NCBI RefSeq assembly: GCF_001542625.1 | Contig: NZ_CP016279.1 | Span: 8,618,001 to 8,682,000, forward strand | From: Streptomyces griseochromogenes | Lineage (GTDB): Bacteria; Actinomycetota; Actinomycetes; Streptomycetales; Streptomycetaceae | Direction of reading: 5' to 3' | Length of the DNA: 64,000 bases | The notes under the pieces: model-generated | What the model saw: only the letters and a program-made list of their open reading frames with translations | Told to the model about the DNA's origin: nothing | Database searches by the model: none | Position numbers and translations under genes: made by a program | In this document: positions 54,231-64,000 of the stretch, in pieces | Numbering within the stretch: the stretch's first letter is position 1 | How the letters are laid out: every line of letters begins with the position of its first letter

Positions 54231-54777
54231 GCACGACTCCGACCGCGAGGATCGCGAGCCGGACGAGAAGAAAGTGCCCTTCGACGAGGAGGCCGCCTGG
54301 CAGGCCATCGTCGCGGGGTACGGCGAGGAGCCCGCGGACCCGCCGGGCGCCAAGCCCTTCAAGCCGGTGGAAGACCTCGCGCTGCCCGAACAGGACCCAC
54401 CGGGCGAGGGCGCCGACGGTTCCGGGGAACCGCGGCCGCTCGGCAGCTCGGTCTCGTTCGCGCCGGGCATCGGCCCGCGCGACTACACCACGCCGGAGCC
54501 GTCCGAGGACGACTTCGACGAGGACGACGAGGGCCACTTCGTGCCGCCCGAACCACCGCCGCTGCCGACCGCCGACACCACCGCCAGGTTCGCCTGGCTC
54601 GGGGTCGTCGGCGGCCCCCTCCTGCTGCTGCTCGCCGTGCTGCTGGGCTGGGAGATGACGTGGTGGCTGACCACCCTCGGCATCGGCGGGTTCCTCGGCG
54701 GTTTCGTGACGCTGGTGGCCCGGATGCGGACGGACGACGACGATGACGTCGACCCGGGAAGCGGTGCCGTGGTCTGA
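54223..54777 (+). CDS. Small acidic protein with two C-terminal membrane segments
   Basis: A 184-residue Streptomyces protein of unknown function. The first 115 residues are hydrophilic and acidic, rich in Asp/Glu/Pro, with the conserved VPFDEEAAWQAIVAGYGEEP near the start. Two transmembrane segments follow (about 122-142 and 147-167), and the tail is DDDDDVDP. The start is a TTG at 54223, eight bases inside the hydrolase gene, preceded by GGAAGGGA; it gives the N-terminus AEHDSDRED. The overlap implies coupling to the hydrolase. Confidence 0.78.
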   Translation: MAEHDSDREDREPDEKKVPFDEEAAWQAIVAGYGEEPADPPGAKPFKPVEDLALPEQDPPGEGADGSGEPRPLGSSVSFAPGIGPRDYTTPEPSEDDFDEDDEGHFVPPEPPPLPTADTTARFAWLGVVGGPLLLLLAVLLGWEMTWWLTTLGIGGFLGGFVTLVARMRTDDDDDVDPGSGAVV

Positions 54778-54783
54778 CGCGCG

Positions 54784-55536
54784 CTACGACGCCGGGATCT
54801 TGAGGGCGGCCAGGACCGGGAGGTGGTCCGTGGCCGCCCTCAGGTCCCGCTCCGTGATCCCCGGCACTGCCTGCGGCACACCGCAGCCGAGCACCTCGAT
54901 GCCCTTGGTGGCGAAGACGGCGTCGATGCGCCGGTGGGGGGCGGAGCGGGTCCAGGTGAACTCGCCGCCCCAGGGGGCGGTGGTCCGGCAGTCCTGGAGA
55001 GCGGCGGCGAGGTGCCGGAAGGTGGGGCCGTCGGGGCGCTCGTTGAGATCACCGCCCGCGACGACGTGCTCCACGCCCATGTGGGCGAGCCGGTCGAGGA
55101 GCATCCGGCCCTGCTCGTAGCGCTCGTCCGTCCGCAGGCTGAGATGGCAGCTGATGACGCCCACGCGGGCCGAGCCGAAACGGACCACGGCGGTGGCGAG
55201 GCCACGCCGGTGGAGTCCGGGGGTGAGCGGGAGGAGTATGTCGTCCGTCCGCTCGACGGTGGCCCGCAGTGAGCACAGGATCGCGGGGCCCGCGGCCGTG
55301 GCTCCACCGGTGAGGACGACCTGGCCCGAGGCCGCCGCGAGCCGGGCGAGTTTCTTGCGCCACCGGAAGAAACGGGGGGCTTCCTGGATGAGGACCAGGT
55401 CGGGGGCGCAGGCGGTGATCACTCTGGCCAGGGCGTCGGTGTCGTCGCGCAGGGAGCGGATGTTGTAGCTCAGGACGCGGATGAGGGCTGAACCGTCGGG
55501 CTCTGTACGGGAGTTGGGGAGCTGCGGGGTTGCCAT
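54784..55536 (-). CDS. Endonuclease/exonuclease/phosphatase-family protein
   Basis: A 250-residue metal-dependent hydrolase of the EEP fold. Family motifs are VLSYNIRSLRDD, LVLIQEAPRFF with the metal-binding Glu, SCHLSLRTDERYEQ, the GGDLNERPDGPT motif and the C-terminal RIDAVFAT and TDHLPVLAAL with the catalytic His. There is no signal peptide. The substrate (DNA, phospholipid or phosphoester) cannot be inferred. It is convergent with the preceding membrane gene, with six bases between the stops. Confidence 0.85.
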   Translation of the reverse strand: MATPQLPNSRTEPDGSALIRVLSYNIRSLRDDTDALARVITACAPDLVLIQEAPRFFRWRKKLARLAAASGQVVLTGGATAAGPAILCSLRATVERTDDILLPLTPGLHRRGLATAVVRFGSARVGVISCHLSLRTDERYEQGRMLLDRLAHMGVEHVVAGGDLNERPDGPTFRHLAAALQDCRTTAPWGGEFTWTRSAPHRRIDAVFATKGIEVLGCGVPQAVPGITERDLRAATDHLPVLAALKIPAS

Positions 55537-55608
55537 GCCGTCAATTTACGCTGCATGGAGTTGGGGCGCCCGATGGATCGGGGCGCGAGGTTCGTGGGCG
55601 ACTGCCGA

Positions 55609-55643
55609 CCGTTCGTGGCTTGTCGCGCAGTTCCCCGCGCCCC
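55609..55643. repeat. Dispersed Streptomyces intergenic repeat
   Basis: The minus strand reads AGGGGCGCGGGGAACTGCGC then GACAAGCCACGAACGGT, a motif I recognise as scattered in many copies between genes of Streptomyces genomes. Here it lies about 20 bases after the glkA stop. A partial echo, GGATCGGGGCGCGAGGTTCGTGG, is nearby at about 55577-55596. Confidence 0.6.
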
Positions 55644-55660
55644 TGTGCGGCCGAGGTTTC

Positions 55661-56614
55661 TTACATGATCGGGTCGGGTTCGCGGGCCAGGTCCGCCGCG
55701 CCCACCAGGCCCGCCTTGTTGCCCAGCCGGGCCGCGATGACGTCGGCGACCGGGCGCCAGTTGCCGCCCACCAGCCAGCGCTTGTAGGACTTGCGGATCG
55801 GGTCGAGGACCAGTTCGCCCTCGTCGGAGAGGCCGCCGCCGACGATGAAGGCGGAGGGGTCGAAGAGGGAGGCGAGGTCGGCGAGGCCGGCACCGGCCCA
55901 GCGGGCCAGCTCGCGGTAGGAGTCGACGGCGACCGGGTCGCCCTGGCGGGCGGCCATGGAGATGTGCTTGCCCTCGATGCCCTCGGGGGTGCCGTCGCCG
56001 AGGCCGAGCAGGATCTCGGCGTGCTCGGGGGTGGCGTTGGCGCGCTGCTTGGCGTAGCGGACCAGGGCGCGGCCGGAGGCGTACTGCTCCCAGCAGCCCT
56101 GCGAGCCACAGCCGCACAGCAGGCCGTCCGGGACCATCCGGATGTGGCCGAACTCGGCGGCCACGCCGAAGTGGCCGCGGCGCAGCTTGTTGCCGATGAT
56201 GATGCCGCCGCCGAGGCCGGTGCCGAGGGTGATGCAGATGACGTTGCGGTGGCCCTTGCCCGCGCCGAACTTGTACTCGCCCCAGGCGGCGGCGTTGGCG
56301 TCGTTCTCGACCACGACGGGGAGGCCGACGCGGGCCTCGACCTGCTCCTTCAGCGGCTCCTGACGCCAGTCGATGTTGGGCGCGAAGTACACCGTGGAGC
56401 GCTGCCGGTTCACATAGCCGGCGGCACCGATACCCACGCCGACGATCTCGTGCCCGGCGCGCGCGCCCTCGACGGCGGAGGCGATGGCGTCCACGATCGC
56501 CTCGGGCGTGCCCGGGGTCGGCACCTTGTGGGTCGAGAGGATGTTGCCTTCCTCATCGACCACGCCGGCCGCGATCTTCGTGCCGCCGATGTCGACGCCG
56601 ATGGTGAGTCCCAT
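55661..56614 (-). CDS. glkA: Glucokinase GlkA (ROK family)
   Basis: ATP-dependent glucose kinase, the enzyme that in Streptomyces also mediates glucose repression. The 317-residue protein has the ATP motif IGVDIGGTKIAAGVVDEEG and the glucose-binding VVENDANAAAWGEYKFGAG. TLGTGLGGGII and the ROK zinc signature CGCGSQGCWEQYASGRAL with its Cys cluster are also present. The C-terminal LFDPSAFIVGGGLS completes the fold. Length and sequence match the Streptomyces coelicolor enzyme closely. It lies between the EEP hydrolase and a DUF5304 gene on the same strand. Confidence 0.96.
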   Translation of the reverse strand: MGLTIGVDIGGTKIAAGVVDEEGNILSTHKVPTPGTPEAIVDAIASAVEGARAGHEIVGVGIGAAGYVNRQRSTVYFAPNIDWRQEPLKEQVEARVGLPVVVENDANAAAWGEYKFGAGKGHRNVICITLGTGLGGGIIIGNKLRRGHFGVAAEFGHIRMVPDGLLCGCGSQGCWEQYASGRALVRYAKQRANATPEHAEILLGLGDGTPEGIEGKHISMAARQGDPVAVDSYRELARWAGAGLADLASLFDPSAFIVGGGLSDEGELVLDPIRKSYKRWLVGGNWRPVADVIAARLGNKAGLVGAADLAREPDPIM

Positions 56615-56681
56615 GAATCCCTCAGTTTCGGTCGAGCCCCGCTACGGCCAACCGTACCCGAGGCCCTGCCGCGGGAGGGCT

Positions 56682-57176
56682 TCAGTCCAGGTCGATGCGC
56701 TCGCCCGGACCGGTGCCCTCGCCCCGGTCGGGACCGTCGGGCCAGTCGTCCTTCGGACCGGCCGCGCCGGTGGTCCAGCGGCGCTCCTGGGTCTGGACGG
56801 CGGAGCGGTAGGCGGCCAGCAGCTCGGAACCGGCCGCGGCGAGGTGGTCGAAGACCTCCGGGTTGCGCTCGATGACGGGTTCGACGGCGGCCTTCGCCTG
56901 CTGGACGACCTGCCGCACCACCTGCTGGGCGGCGGGTCCGGCGACGGCTCCGAGGAGCGGTGACTGGAGGCCGGACAGCTTGTCGGCCACCGTGTCCACG
57001 AACCTGCGCAGCTCCTCCGCGGCCGAGCCCGGGGTCTGGCCGTGCTCGGCGCGGCGGCGGGCCTGCTCGGCGGCGAGGTCCTCGGCACAGGCCGTGGCCC
57101 AGGCGTCGGCGTCGGTCGCCTTCCCCGTCCGTTCGGCCTCTTCGTAGGTGTCGGGTGCGGGGCGCTCTTCGCTCAT
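56682..57176 (-). CDS. DUF5304-type protein
   Basis: A 164-residue soluble protein of the actinobacterial DUF5304 family, function unknown. It has an acidic N-terminus with TDADAWATACAEDLAAEQARRRAEHG. A helical core of about 70-140 follows (PLLGAVAGPAAQQVVRQVVQQAKAAVEPVIERNPEVFDHLAAAGSELLAAYRSAVQ), and the tail is Asp/Gly-rich. It lies 67 bases upstream of glkA and may share its transcript. Confidence 0.78.
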   Translation of the reverse strand: MSEERPAPDTYEEAERTGKATDADAWATACAEDLAAEQARRRAEHGQTPGSAAEELRRFVDTVADKLSGLQSPLLGAVAGPAAQQVVRQVVQQAKAAVEPVIERNPEVFDHLAAAGSELLAAYRSAVQTQERRWTTGAAGPKDDWPDGPDRGEGTGPGERIDLD

Positions 57177-57233
57177 GGCGGACTCCTGACTACGGTTCGC
57201 CCCTACGACGTTACCCGAATAGGCGTACGGCGT

Positions 57234-58454
57234 TCATCGTCCGAAGGAGGGCCACAGGTCGGGGTCCGGGGCGAACCGGATGCGCAGCTCGCCCTCCCGC
57301 AGTCCCGCGCCGGCGACGGTGCAGCGGCGCAGGGCGGACGGGAGCGGAACGATCCGCCGGAAGGGGCCCGCGGTGATCACGAGTTCGTCGCCGCGCCGGA
57401 TCAGGTCGAGGTCCTCCCGTATCGCGCCGGGCAGCGGGATGTGCCAGACCAGCACGCCGTCGTCGGCGAGCCGGTCGGCCACGGGCCACTCGACCGGGGC
57501 GGGCGCGGGGTTGACGGCGGGCACGGCGAGGGCGGCGAGGTCGTCGGCGCCGCGCGGATCGCGGCCGAGGTGGAGGACGGTGCGGGCGTCGTGGTGCTCC
57601 TCCCAGTCGGCCAGGGCCTTGCGCTGCTGGGCGAGGAGCGTCAAGAAGGGCGCGAAGCCCGCTGGGGGGTGGTGCTCTGGCGACGGGTGGGCGGACGAGG
57701 TGTCGGGCGCGCTCTCGGGCAGGACACGGTTGGCGATCAGGGCCTCGGTGCGCAGGCCGCGCAGGGCGAGGCCGAGGGTCGCGGTGCGGACGGCGTCGGC
57801 GCCGGCGGGGCCGGGTTCGGCGACCAGGCGTACGGCCGTGTGCGGGTCGGTGAGCACCGCCTCCACGGCGCCCAGTTCGACGTCCCAGCGGGCAGCCGTC
57901 TCGTAGAGCCACTCGGCGGGCATGGGGATGCCGGCCAGGCGGCCGAGGACCGGGCGCAGGGCGCGGGCCGCCTGCCGCTCGGGCGGGAGCAGGCGGCGCA
58001 GATAGCGGCGCATCTCCTCGGGGAGGGCGAGGAGGGCGAGGGCCTGCGGGAGGGGCGGGAGGTCGGCGACGAGGAGGTCGTAGCGCTCGGAGAGGGCGGC
58101 GTCGCGCAGGGCACGCAGGAAGGACAGTTCCTCGGCGCCGGGCAGCGGGGTGACTTCCTCGGCGTCCAGGCGGGCGGCGCCGAGGAGGTCCAGGACGTTC
58201 GCGGCGCGGGTCTGGAAGGCGGTGAGGTCCTGCCGGAAGCGGTCGACCGCATCGGGCCTCCACACGGTGAGGAGCGGGGCGGCTTCGACCGGAGCCGGTC
58301 CCGTCCCGGTGCCCAGTGCCACGCCGAGGGTGTCGGTGTGATCGGCGCTGAGCAGGAGGGTGCGGGCGCCTTCGCCCGCGGCGCGCTGTGCGGTGGCGGC
58401 AGCGATGGTCGTACGGCCGCTGCCGCCCGGGCCCATGATCAGGATGGTGCGCAT
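57234..58454 (-). CDS. ArsA/GET3-like ATPase with altered P-loop
   Basis: A 406-residue protein of the ArsA family (SIMIBI-class ATPases that in other lineages drive arsenite export or tail-anchored protein targeting). The N-terminal nucleotide site reads GPGGSGRTT: Arg14 stands in place of the P-loop lysine, and the family's extra upstream lysine is absent. Other ArsA landmarks remain: LLLSADHTDTLGVALG, YDLLVADLPPLPQAL, ALIANRVLPES and a C-terminal alpha-crystallin-like beta domain (about 315-400). There is no ribosome-binding site; TACCGT stands eight bases before the ATG, so the mRNA may be leaderless. ATP turnover is doubtful. Confidence 0.85.
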   Translation of the reverse strand: MRTILIMGPGGSGRTTIAAATAQRAAGEGARTLLLSADHTDTLGVALGTGTGPAPVEAAPLLTVWRPDAVDRFRQDLTAFQTRAANVLDLLGAARLDAEEVTPLPGAEELSFLRALRDAALSERYDLLVADLPPLPQALALLALPEEMRRYLRRLLPPERQAARALRPVLGRLAGIPMPAEWLYETAARWDVELGAVEAVLTDPHTAVRLVAEPGPAGADAVRTATLGLALRGLRTEALIANRVLPESAPDTSSAHPSPEHHPPAGFAPFLTLLAQQRKALADWEEHHDARTVLHLGRDPRGADDLAALAVPAVNPAPAPVEWPVADRLADDGVLVWHIPLPGAIREDLDLIRRGDELVITAGPFRRIVPLPSALRRCTVAGAGLREGELRIRFAPDPDLWPSFGR

Positions 58455-58634
58455 GAGGGTGAACGGTAGTGGAGCGGGGGCGCCGGGTGTCGCGCCTGGG
58501 CGGCGCTCACCTGGCACCCGGCACCGCAAGGCCGTGCCCACCCTCCCCATCGCTCTGCGGAACGACTGCCCACGGCAGGGGGGAGAGGCACGACCGCGCG
58601 CCCGCGAGGGCAGCGGTTCAGCGCCGCTCGGCGG

Positions 58635-59075
58635 TCAGCTTCCCGACTCCACCCTCTTCTTCAGGCCCGCGAGAGCGCGGTCGATGATCACCTTCTCCGC
58701 CTTCCGCTTGATCATGCCGAGCATGGGGATCTTGACGTCGACCGTGAGCTGGTAGGTGACCTCGGTGGCGTCGGCGCCGGCCGACTTGAGGATGTAGGAG
58801 CCGTCCAGGGAACGGAGCATCTGGGACTTCACCAGGGTCCAGGAGACCTCGTTCTCTCCGGTCCAGGTGTAGCCCAGGGTCTGGTCGTCCTTGATGGCGC
58901 CGGCGTCCATGACGAGCCGGACCTGCTCGGCGCGGCCCCGGTCGTCGGTCTTGAGGACCTCCGCCTCCTTGACCTCCCCGGTCCAGTCCGGGTAGCGGGC
59001 GAAGTCGGCGATCACCGCCATGACATCGGCCGGAGCCGCCTCGATCGTGATGCTCGAACTGGTGTGTTCCGCCAT
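58635..59075 (-). CDS. SRPBCC-family protein (polyketide cyclase/dehydrase-like)
   Basis: A 146-residue START-like hydrophobic-pocket protein. The sequence starts SSSITIEAAPADVMAVIADFARYPDWTGEVKEAEVL, the usual first strand and helix of the fold. VSWTLVKSQMLRSLDGSYIL and the long C-terminal helix KAEKVIIDRALAGLKKRVES follow. Such proteins bind lipids or cyclise polyketides, but no polyketide genes are near. It sits in a row with the ArsA-like ATPase and the metallophosphoesterase. Confidence 0.87.
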   Translation of the reverse strand: MAEHTSSSITIEAAPADVMAVIADFARYPDWTGEVKEAEVLKTDDRGRAEQVRLVMDAGAIKDDQTLGYTWTGENEVSWTLVKSQMLRSLDGSYILKSAGADATEVTYQLTVDVKIPMLGMIKRKAEKVIIDRALAGLKKRVESGS

Positions 59076-59175
59076 CGCCGTGGCTCCTCCAGATACGGAC
59101 CTAAGAGTGTGCAGCGTGAAGGCTACCGCGCCGCCGACCAGCCGCCTTCACCGCCTTCACCGCATCTCCCGGTCC

Positions 59176-59973
59176 TCACCATTCGAGCGCCCAGGGCCTG
59201 CCCGTACCGGCGAAATGCCCCACGTTCACGCACTCGGTCGCCCCGATCCGCATCCGGCGCACCAGCGGCTGGTGGACGTGGCCGAAGAGGGAATAGCGCG
59301 GCCTGGTACGGCGGATCGAGTCCAGCAGGGCCCTGCTCCCCCGCTCGAAGCGGCGCGCGACGGTGTCGTAGACCAGCTCGGGCACCTCCGGCGGGATGTG
59401 TGTGCACAGCACGTCCACCTCGCCGACCGCCTCGATCTTCGCCGCGTACTCCTCGTCGTCGATCTCGTACGGCGTCCGCATCGGGGTGCGCAGGCCGCCG
59501 CCCACGAAGCCGAACGTCCAGCCGCCGATCTCCACCCGCTCCCCGTCCAGCACCGTGGTGCCGGGTTCCGCGTACTCACGCCACAGGGGCGGCATGTCGA
59601 CATTTCCGTATGTCGCGTACGTAGGCGTCGGAAACGCGGCGAACATCTCGGCGTACTGCTTGCGCACCGCCTTCTCGATCGCGGTGGCCCGGTCGGAACC
59701 GATACCGGCCCACAGCCGGGCACCGAAGGCGCGCGCCTCCTCGAAGCGGCGGGCGGTGCGCAGCTCGACGATGCGGTCGGCGTTCTCCTTGCCGAACAGG
59801 TCGGGGAAGATCCCGCGCGAGTGGTCGGCGTAGTCGAGGAAGAGGACGAGGTCACCGAGGCAGATCAGGGCGTCCGCTCCGTCACCGGCCCGGGCCAGGT
59901 CACGGGCGTTGCCGTGCACGTCGCTGACCACATGGACGCGGGTCCTCCGGTTTCCGGAGCGTGTGGGTGCCAT
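59176..59973 (-). CDS. Metallophosphoesterase
   Basis: A 265-residue calcineurin-like phosphoesterase. The metal-binding motifs are VHVVSDVHGNARDL (D-x-H), ICLGDLVLFLD (GD), TYGNVDMPP (GN in place of GNH/E), CTHIPPE and the C-terminal FGHVHQPL. The substrate is unknown; the family includes cyclic nucleotide and nucleic acid phosphodiesterases. The ATG at 59973 has no ribosome-binding site and TACGCT lies eight bases before it, so a leaderless mRNA is possible. It is divergent from the acyl-CoA synthetase gene. Confidence 0.87.
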   Translation of the reverse strand: MAPTRSGNRRTRVHVVSDVHGNARDLARAGDGADALICLGDLVLFLDYADHSRGIFPDLFGKENADRIVELRTARRFEEARAFGARLWAGIGSDRATAIEKAVRKQYAEMFAAFPTPTYATYGNVDMPPLWREYAEPGTTVLDGERVEIGGWTFGFVGGGLRTPMRTPYEIDDEEYAAKIEAVGEVDVLCTHIPPEVPELVYDTVARRFERGSRALLDSIRRTRPRYSLFGHVHQPLVRRMRIGATECVNVGHFAGTGRPWALEW

Positions 59974-60273
59974 GGTGATCAAGCGTAAGTGTGTGGGGTG
60001 TGCGTGAACAGTGCCGGTCCGTCACCCGGTTACTCGCCGGTCGCTTAGGCCGTGGACTACTGTGCGCGAAGGAACGCCATCCCGTGTGACGCAGCGAACA
60101 TCTCGTCGGGACCCCCTGTCGTAGAAGCCATACCGGCGGGTAACGTCCGGGCAGTCCAGTCGTGCTCTGGGTTTCAGCCAAGCGTGAAGCTCCGGAGCAC
60201 TAGCCCGAGCCTTGGACCGCACCGTCGCATCACACAGTGTCGTGGCGCCGGCGCCCTATGAGGAGCAGCAGTC
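59974..60273. other. Divergent promoter region of metallophosphoesterase and acyl-CoA synthetase genes
   Basis: About 300 bases without a credible gene. It must hold promoters for both flanking genes. A TAACGT hexamer lies on the plus strand at about 60139-60144. I see no strong hairpin or clear operator. Confidence 0.4.
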
Positions 60274-62070
60274 TTGCGCGAGTTCAGCCTTCCGGCTTTG
60301 TACGAGGTCCCCGCGGACGGCAACCTGACCGACATCGTCCGCAGAAACGCCGCGCAGCATCCCGACGTCGCCGTCATCGCCCGCAAGGTCGGCGGCGCCT
60401 GGCAGGACGTGACGGCCACGCAGTTCCTGGCCGAGGTGCACGCCGCCGCCAAGGGCCTCATCGCCGCCGGCGTGCAGCCCGGGGACCGGGTCGGCCTGAT
60501 GTCGAGGACGCGCTACGAGTGGACGCTCCTCGACTTCGCGATCTGGTGCGCCGGCGCGGTCACCGTGCCGGTGTACGAGACCAGCTCGCCGGAGCAGGTG
60601 CAGTGGATCCTGTCCGACTCGGGCGCGACCGCCTGTGTCGTGGAACTGGACGGCCACGCGGCCGCGGTGGACGCGGTGCGCGACACGCTGCCCGCCCTCA
60701 AGCACGTCTGGCAGATCGAGGCCGGCGGCCTGGAGGAGCTGGGCCGGCTCGGGCAGGACGTCGCGGACGCGACCGTGGAGGAGCGCTCCTCGCTCGCCCG
60801 CGCCGACGACCCGGCGACCATCGTCTACACGAGCGGTACGACGGGCCGCCCCAAGGGGTGCGTGCTGACCCACCGCAGCTTCTTCGCCGAGTGCGGGAAC
60901 ATCGTGGAGCGGCTGCGGCCGCTGTTCCGCACCGGTGAGTGCTCGGTGCTGCTCTTCCTCCCGCTCGCGCATGTCTTCGGACGGCTCGTGCAGATCGCGC
61001 CGATGATGGCGCCGATCAAGCTGGGCTGCGTGCCGGACATCAAGCACCTCACCGACGAGCTGGCCGCCTTCCGGCCGACGCTGATCCTCGGCGTACCGCG
61101 CGTGTTCGAGAAGGTCTACAACTCCGCGCGCGCCAAGGCGCAGGCGGACGGCAAGGGCGCGATCTTCGACAAGGCCGCGGACACCGCGATCGCCTACAGC
61201 AAGGCGCTGGACACCCCGTCGGGCGCGCCCCTGGGCCTGAAGATCAAGCACAAGGTCTTCGACAAGCTGGTCTACAGCAAGCTGCGCGCGGTCCTCGGCG
61301 GCCGGGGCGAGTACGCCATCTCCGGCGGTGCCCCGCTGGGCGAGCGGCTCGGCCACTTCTTCCGCGGCATCGGCTTCACGGTGCTGGAGGGCTACGGCCT
61401 GACCGAATCCTGCGCGGCGACCGCGTTCAACCCCTGGGACCGGCAGAAGATCGGCACGGTCGGCCAGCCGCTGCCGGGCTCGGTGATCCGGATAGCGGAC
61501 GACGGCGAGGTGCTGCTGCACGGCGAGCACCTGTTCAAGGAGTACTGGAACAACCCGGGCGCGACCGCGGAGGCGCTCGCCGACGGCTGGTTCCACACGG
61601 GTGACATCGGCACCCTCGACGAGGACGGCTACCTCAGGATCACCGGTCGCAAGAAGGAGATCATCGTCACCGCGGGCGGCAAGAACGTGGCCCCGGCCGT
61701 GATCGAGGACCGCATCCGGGCGCACGCGCTGGTCGCGGAGTGCATGGTGGTGGGCGACGGGCGGCCGTTCGTGGGCGCGCTGGTCACCATCGACGAGGAG
61801 TTCCTGGGCCGTTGGGCCGAGGAGCACGGCAAGCCGGCGGGCTCCACCGCGGCGTCGCTGCGCGAGGACGCGGACCTGATCGCCGCGATCCAGGACGCGG
61901 TCGACGACGGCAACGCCGCGGTGTCGAAGGCGGAATCGGTGCGGAAGTTCCGCATTCTGTCCTCCCAGTTCTCGGAGGAGTCGGGCCACCTCACCCCGTC
62001 GCTGAAGCTCAAGCGGAACGTGGTGGCGAAGGACTACGCGAACGAGATCGAGGCGATCTACGCGAAGTAG
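60274..62070 (+). CDS. Long-chain fatty acyl-CoA synthetase (AMP-forming)
   Basis: A 598-residue AMP-dependent ligase of the FadD15/long-chain type, activating fatty acids to acyl-CoA. The ATP-binding motif is IVYTSGTTGRPKGCVLTH, followed by the linker motif GYGLTESCAATAFNPWD, the hinge WFHTGDIGTLDEDGYLRITGRKKEIIVTAGGKNVAP and a C-terminal Lys in SLKLKRNVV. The start is a TTG with GAGGAGC five to six bases upstream and the family N-terminus REFSLPALYEVP. It converges on the cholesterol oxidase gene. Confidence 0.94.
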   Translation: MREFSLPALYEVPADGNLTDIVRRNAAQHPDVAVIARKVGGAWQDVTATQFLAEVHAAAKGLIAAGVQPGDRVGLMSRTRYEWTLLDFAIWCAGAVTVPVYETSSPEQVQWILSDSGATACVVELDGHAAAVDAVRDTLPALKHVWQIEAGGLEELGRLGQDVADATVEERSSLARADDPATIVYTSGTTGRPKGCVLTHRSFFAECGNIVERLRPLFRTGECSVLLFLPLAHVFGRLVQIAPMMAPIKLGCVPDIKHLTDELAAFRPTLILGVPRVFEKVYNSARAKAQADGKGAIFDKAADTAIAYSKALDTPSGAPLGLKIKHKVFDKLVYSKLRAVLGGRGEYAISGGAPLGERLGHFFRGIGFTVLEGYGLTESCAATAFNPWDRQKIGTVGQPLPGSVIRIADDGEVLLHGEHLFKEYWNNPGATAEALADGWFHTGDIGTLDEDGYLRITGRKKEIIVTAGGKNVAPAVIEDRIRAHALVAECMVVGDGRPFVGALVTIDEEFLGRWAEEHGKPAGSTAASLREDADLIAAIQDAVDDGNAAVSKAESVRKFRILSSQFSEESGHLTPSLKLKRNVVAKDYANEIEAIYAK

Positions 62071-62089
62071 TCGCCCGTCCGGAAGAGCG

Positions 62090-63805
<1,716 letters not shown>

Positions 63806-64000
63806 TCAGCGCTGCTCGCCCCCCACGGCGTCCTTGCCGGCGGCCCAGGCCCGGAGAGCCTCCGCGTGCTCCCGGATCAGCGACATCCGGGCTTCCCACT
63901 CCGCACCGTTGCGGTGATCGGGGTGGGCCGTGATCTGACCGCCGTGCTTGCGGTACATCAGCCCGGTGTCACCGATGAACCATCCGTCCGCCAGAGCGTC
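63806..64000 (-). CDS. Unknown protein, C-terminal 64 residues (5' part outside the window)
   Basis: The frame entering from the right edge reads DALADGWFIGDTGLMYRKHG, then AHPDHRNGAEWEARMSLIRE and ends KDAVGGEQR before a TGA at 63808-63806. Codon third positions are nearly all G or C. I do not recognise the family. It lies 78 bases upstream of the cholesterol oxidase gene on the same strand and could belong to its transcript. Confidence 0.6.
   Translation of the reverse strand, partial: DALADGWFIGDTGLMYRKHGGQITAHPDHRNGAEWEARMSLIREHAEALRAWAAGKDAVGGEQR

Overview
The window is chromosomal DNA from a Streptomyces (Actinomycetota). The evidence is very high GC with GC-rich third codon positions, frequent GTG and TTG starts, a Streptomyces-type division and cell-wall (dcw) cluster with divIVA, yggT, sepF and pgeF behind ftsZ, the fused anthranilate synthase with a Trp leader peptide, and the macRS and glkA neighbourhoods. 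It is core genome. I see no tRNA, rRNA, CRISPR array, insertion sequence or prophage.

Layout. (1) 1-1160: 3' end of ileS, a terminator, a start-less coding remnant and a second terminator. (2) 1193-18958, all on the minus strand: the dcw cluster, transcribed rsmH-ftsL-ftsI-murE-murF-mraY-murD-ftsW-murG-ftsQ-ftsZ-pgeF-yggS-sepF-yggT-divIVA. It encodes lipid II synthesis, septum assembly and polar growth, with many overlapping or nearly touching stops and starts. (3) 19371-24984, plus strand: beta-carbonic anhydrase, then a coupled MoxR ATPase / DUF58 / transglutaminase operon. (4) 25052-27229, minus: DUF3040 membrane protein, methyltransferase, HEPN-domain protein. (5) 27397-33500, plus: ABC-like pseudo-ATPase, YhgE/Pip membrane protein and TetR regulator with a candidate operator upstream, then a DUF4126 membrane protein and a phytoene-desaturase-like flavoprotein. 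(6) 33514-38490, minus: membrane protein with a Tyr/Gly/Gln tail, metF, thiE, a small DNA-binding protein, a ferredoxin reductase-type flavoprotein and a small beta-barrel-like protein. (7) 38505-43821, plus: TPP riboswitch and thiO-thiS-thiG, PASTA-domain Ser/Thr kinase, deoxyribonuclease IV. (8) 43832-47340: RelE-like orphan, DUF4396 remnant, sulfite-oxidase-like enzyme, bacterioferritin and its ferredoxin under an iron box, class II DAHP synthase. (9) 47451-49456: Trp attenuator and fused anthranilate synthase. (10) 49474-53305, minus: phosphofructokinase, the MacRS two-component system, an acyltransferase. (11) 53451-64000: alpha/beta hydrolase, small membrane protein, EEP-fold hydrolase, glucokinase glkA, DUF5304, ArsA-like ATPase, SRPBCC protein, metallophosphoesterase, long-chain acyl-CoA synthetase, secreted cholesterol oxidase and the 3' end of a further gene.

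How the genes work together. The dcw block couples peptidoglycan precursor synthesis to septation and tip growth. The PASTA kinase is a plausible sensor of that wall. Thiamine biosynthesis is split between a riboswitch-controlled thiOSG operon and a separate thiE. DAHP synthase and anthranilate synthase, divergently transcribed, form the entry and the Trp branch of aromatic metabolism. Glucokinase and phosphofructokinase cover upper glycolysis.

I found no wholly new system. The points most worth a second look are: a phosphofructokinase carrying the pyrophosphate-type Asp104/Lys signature with a Crp-like site upstream; an ABC-like protein lacking its key catalytic motifs but co-transcribed with a YhgE/Pip exporter-like protein; a candidate MacR site before a DUF4126 membrane protein gene; a repeat-palindrome operator between the sulfite-oxidase-like gene and bfr; and a decayed DUF4396 gene.
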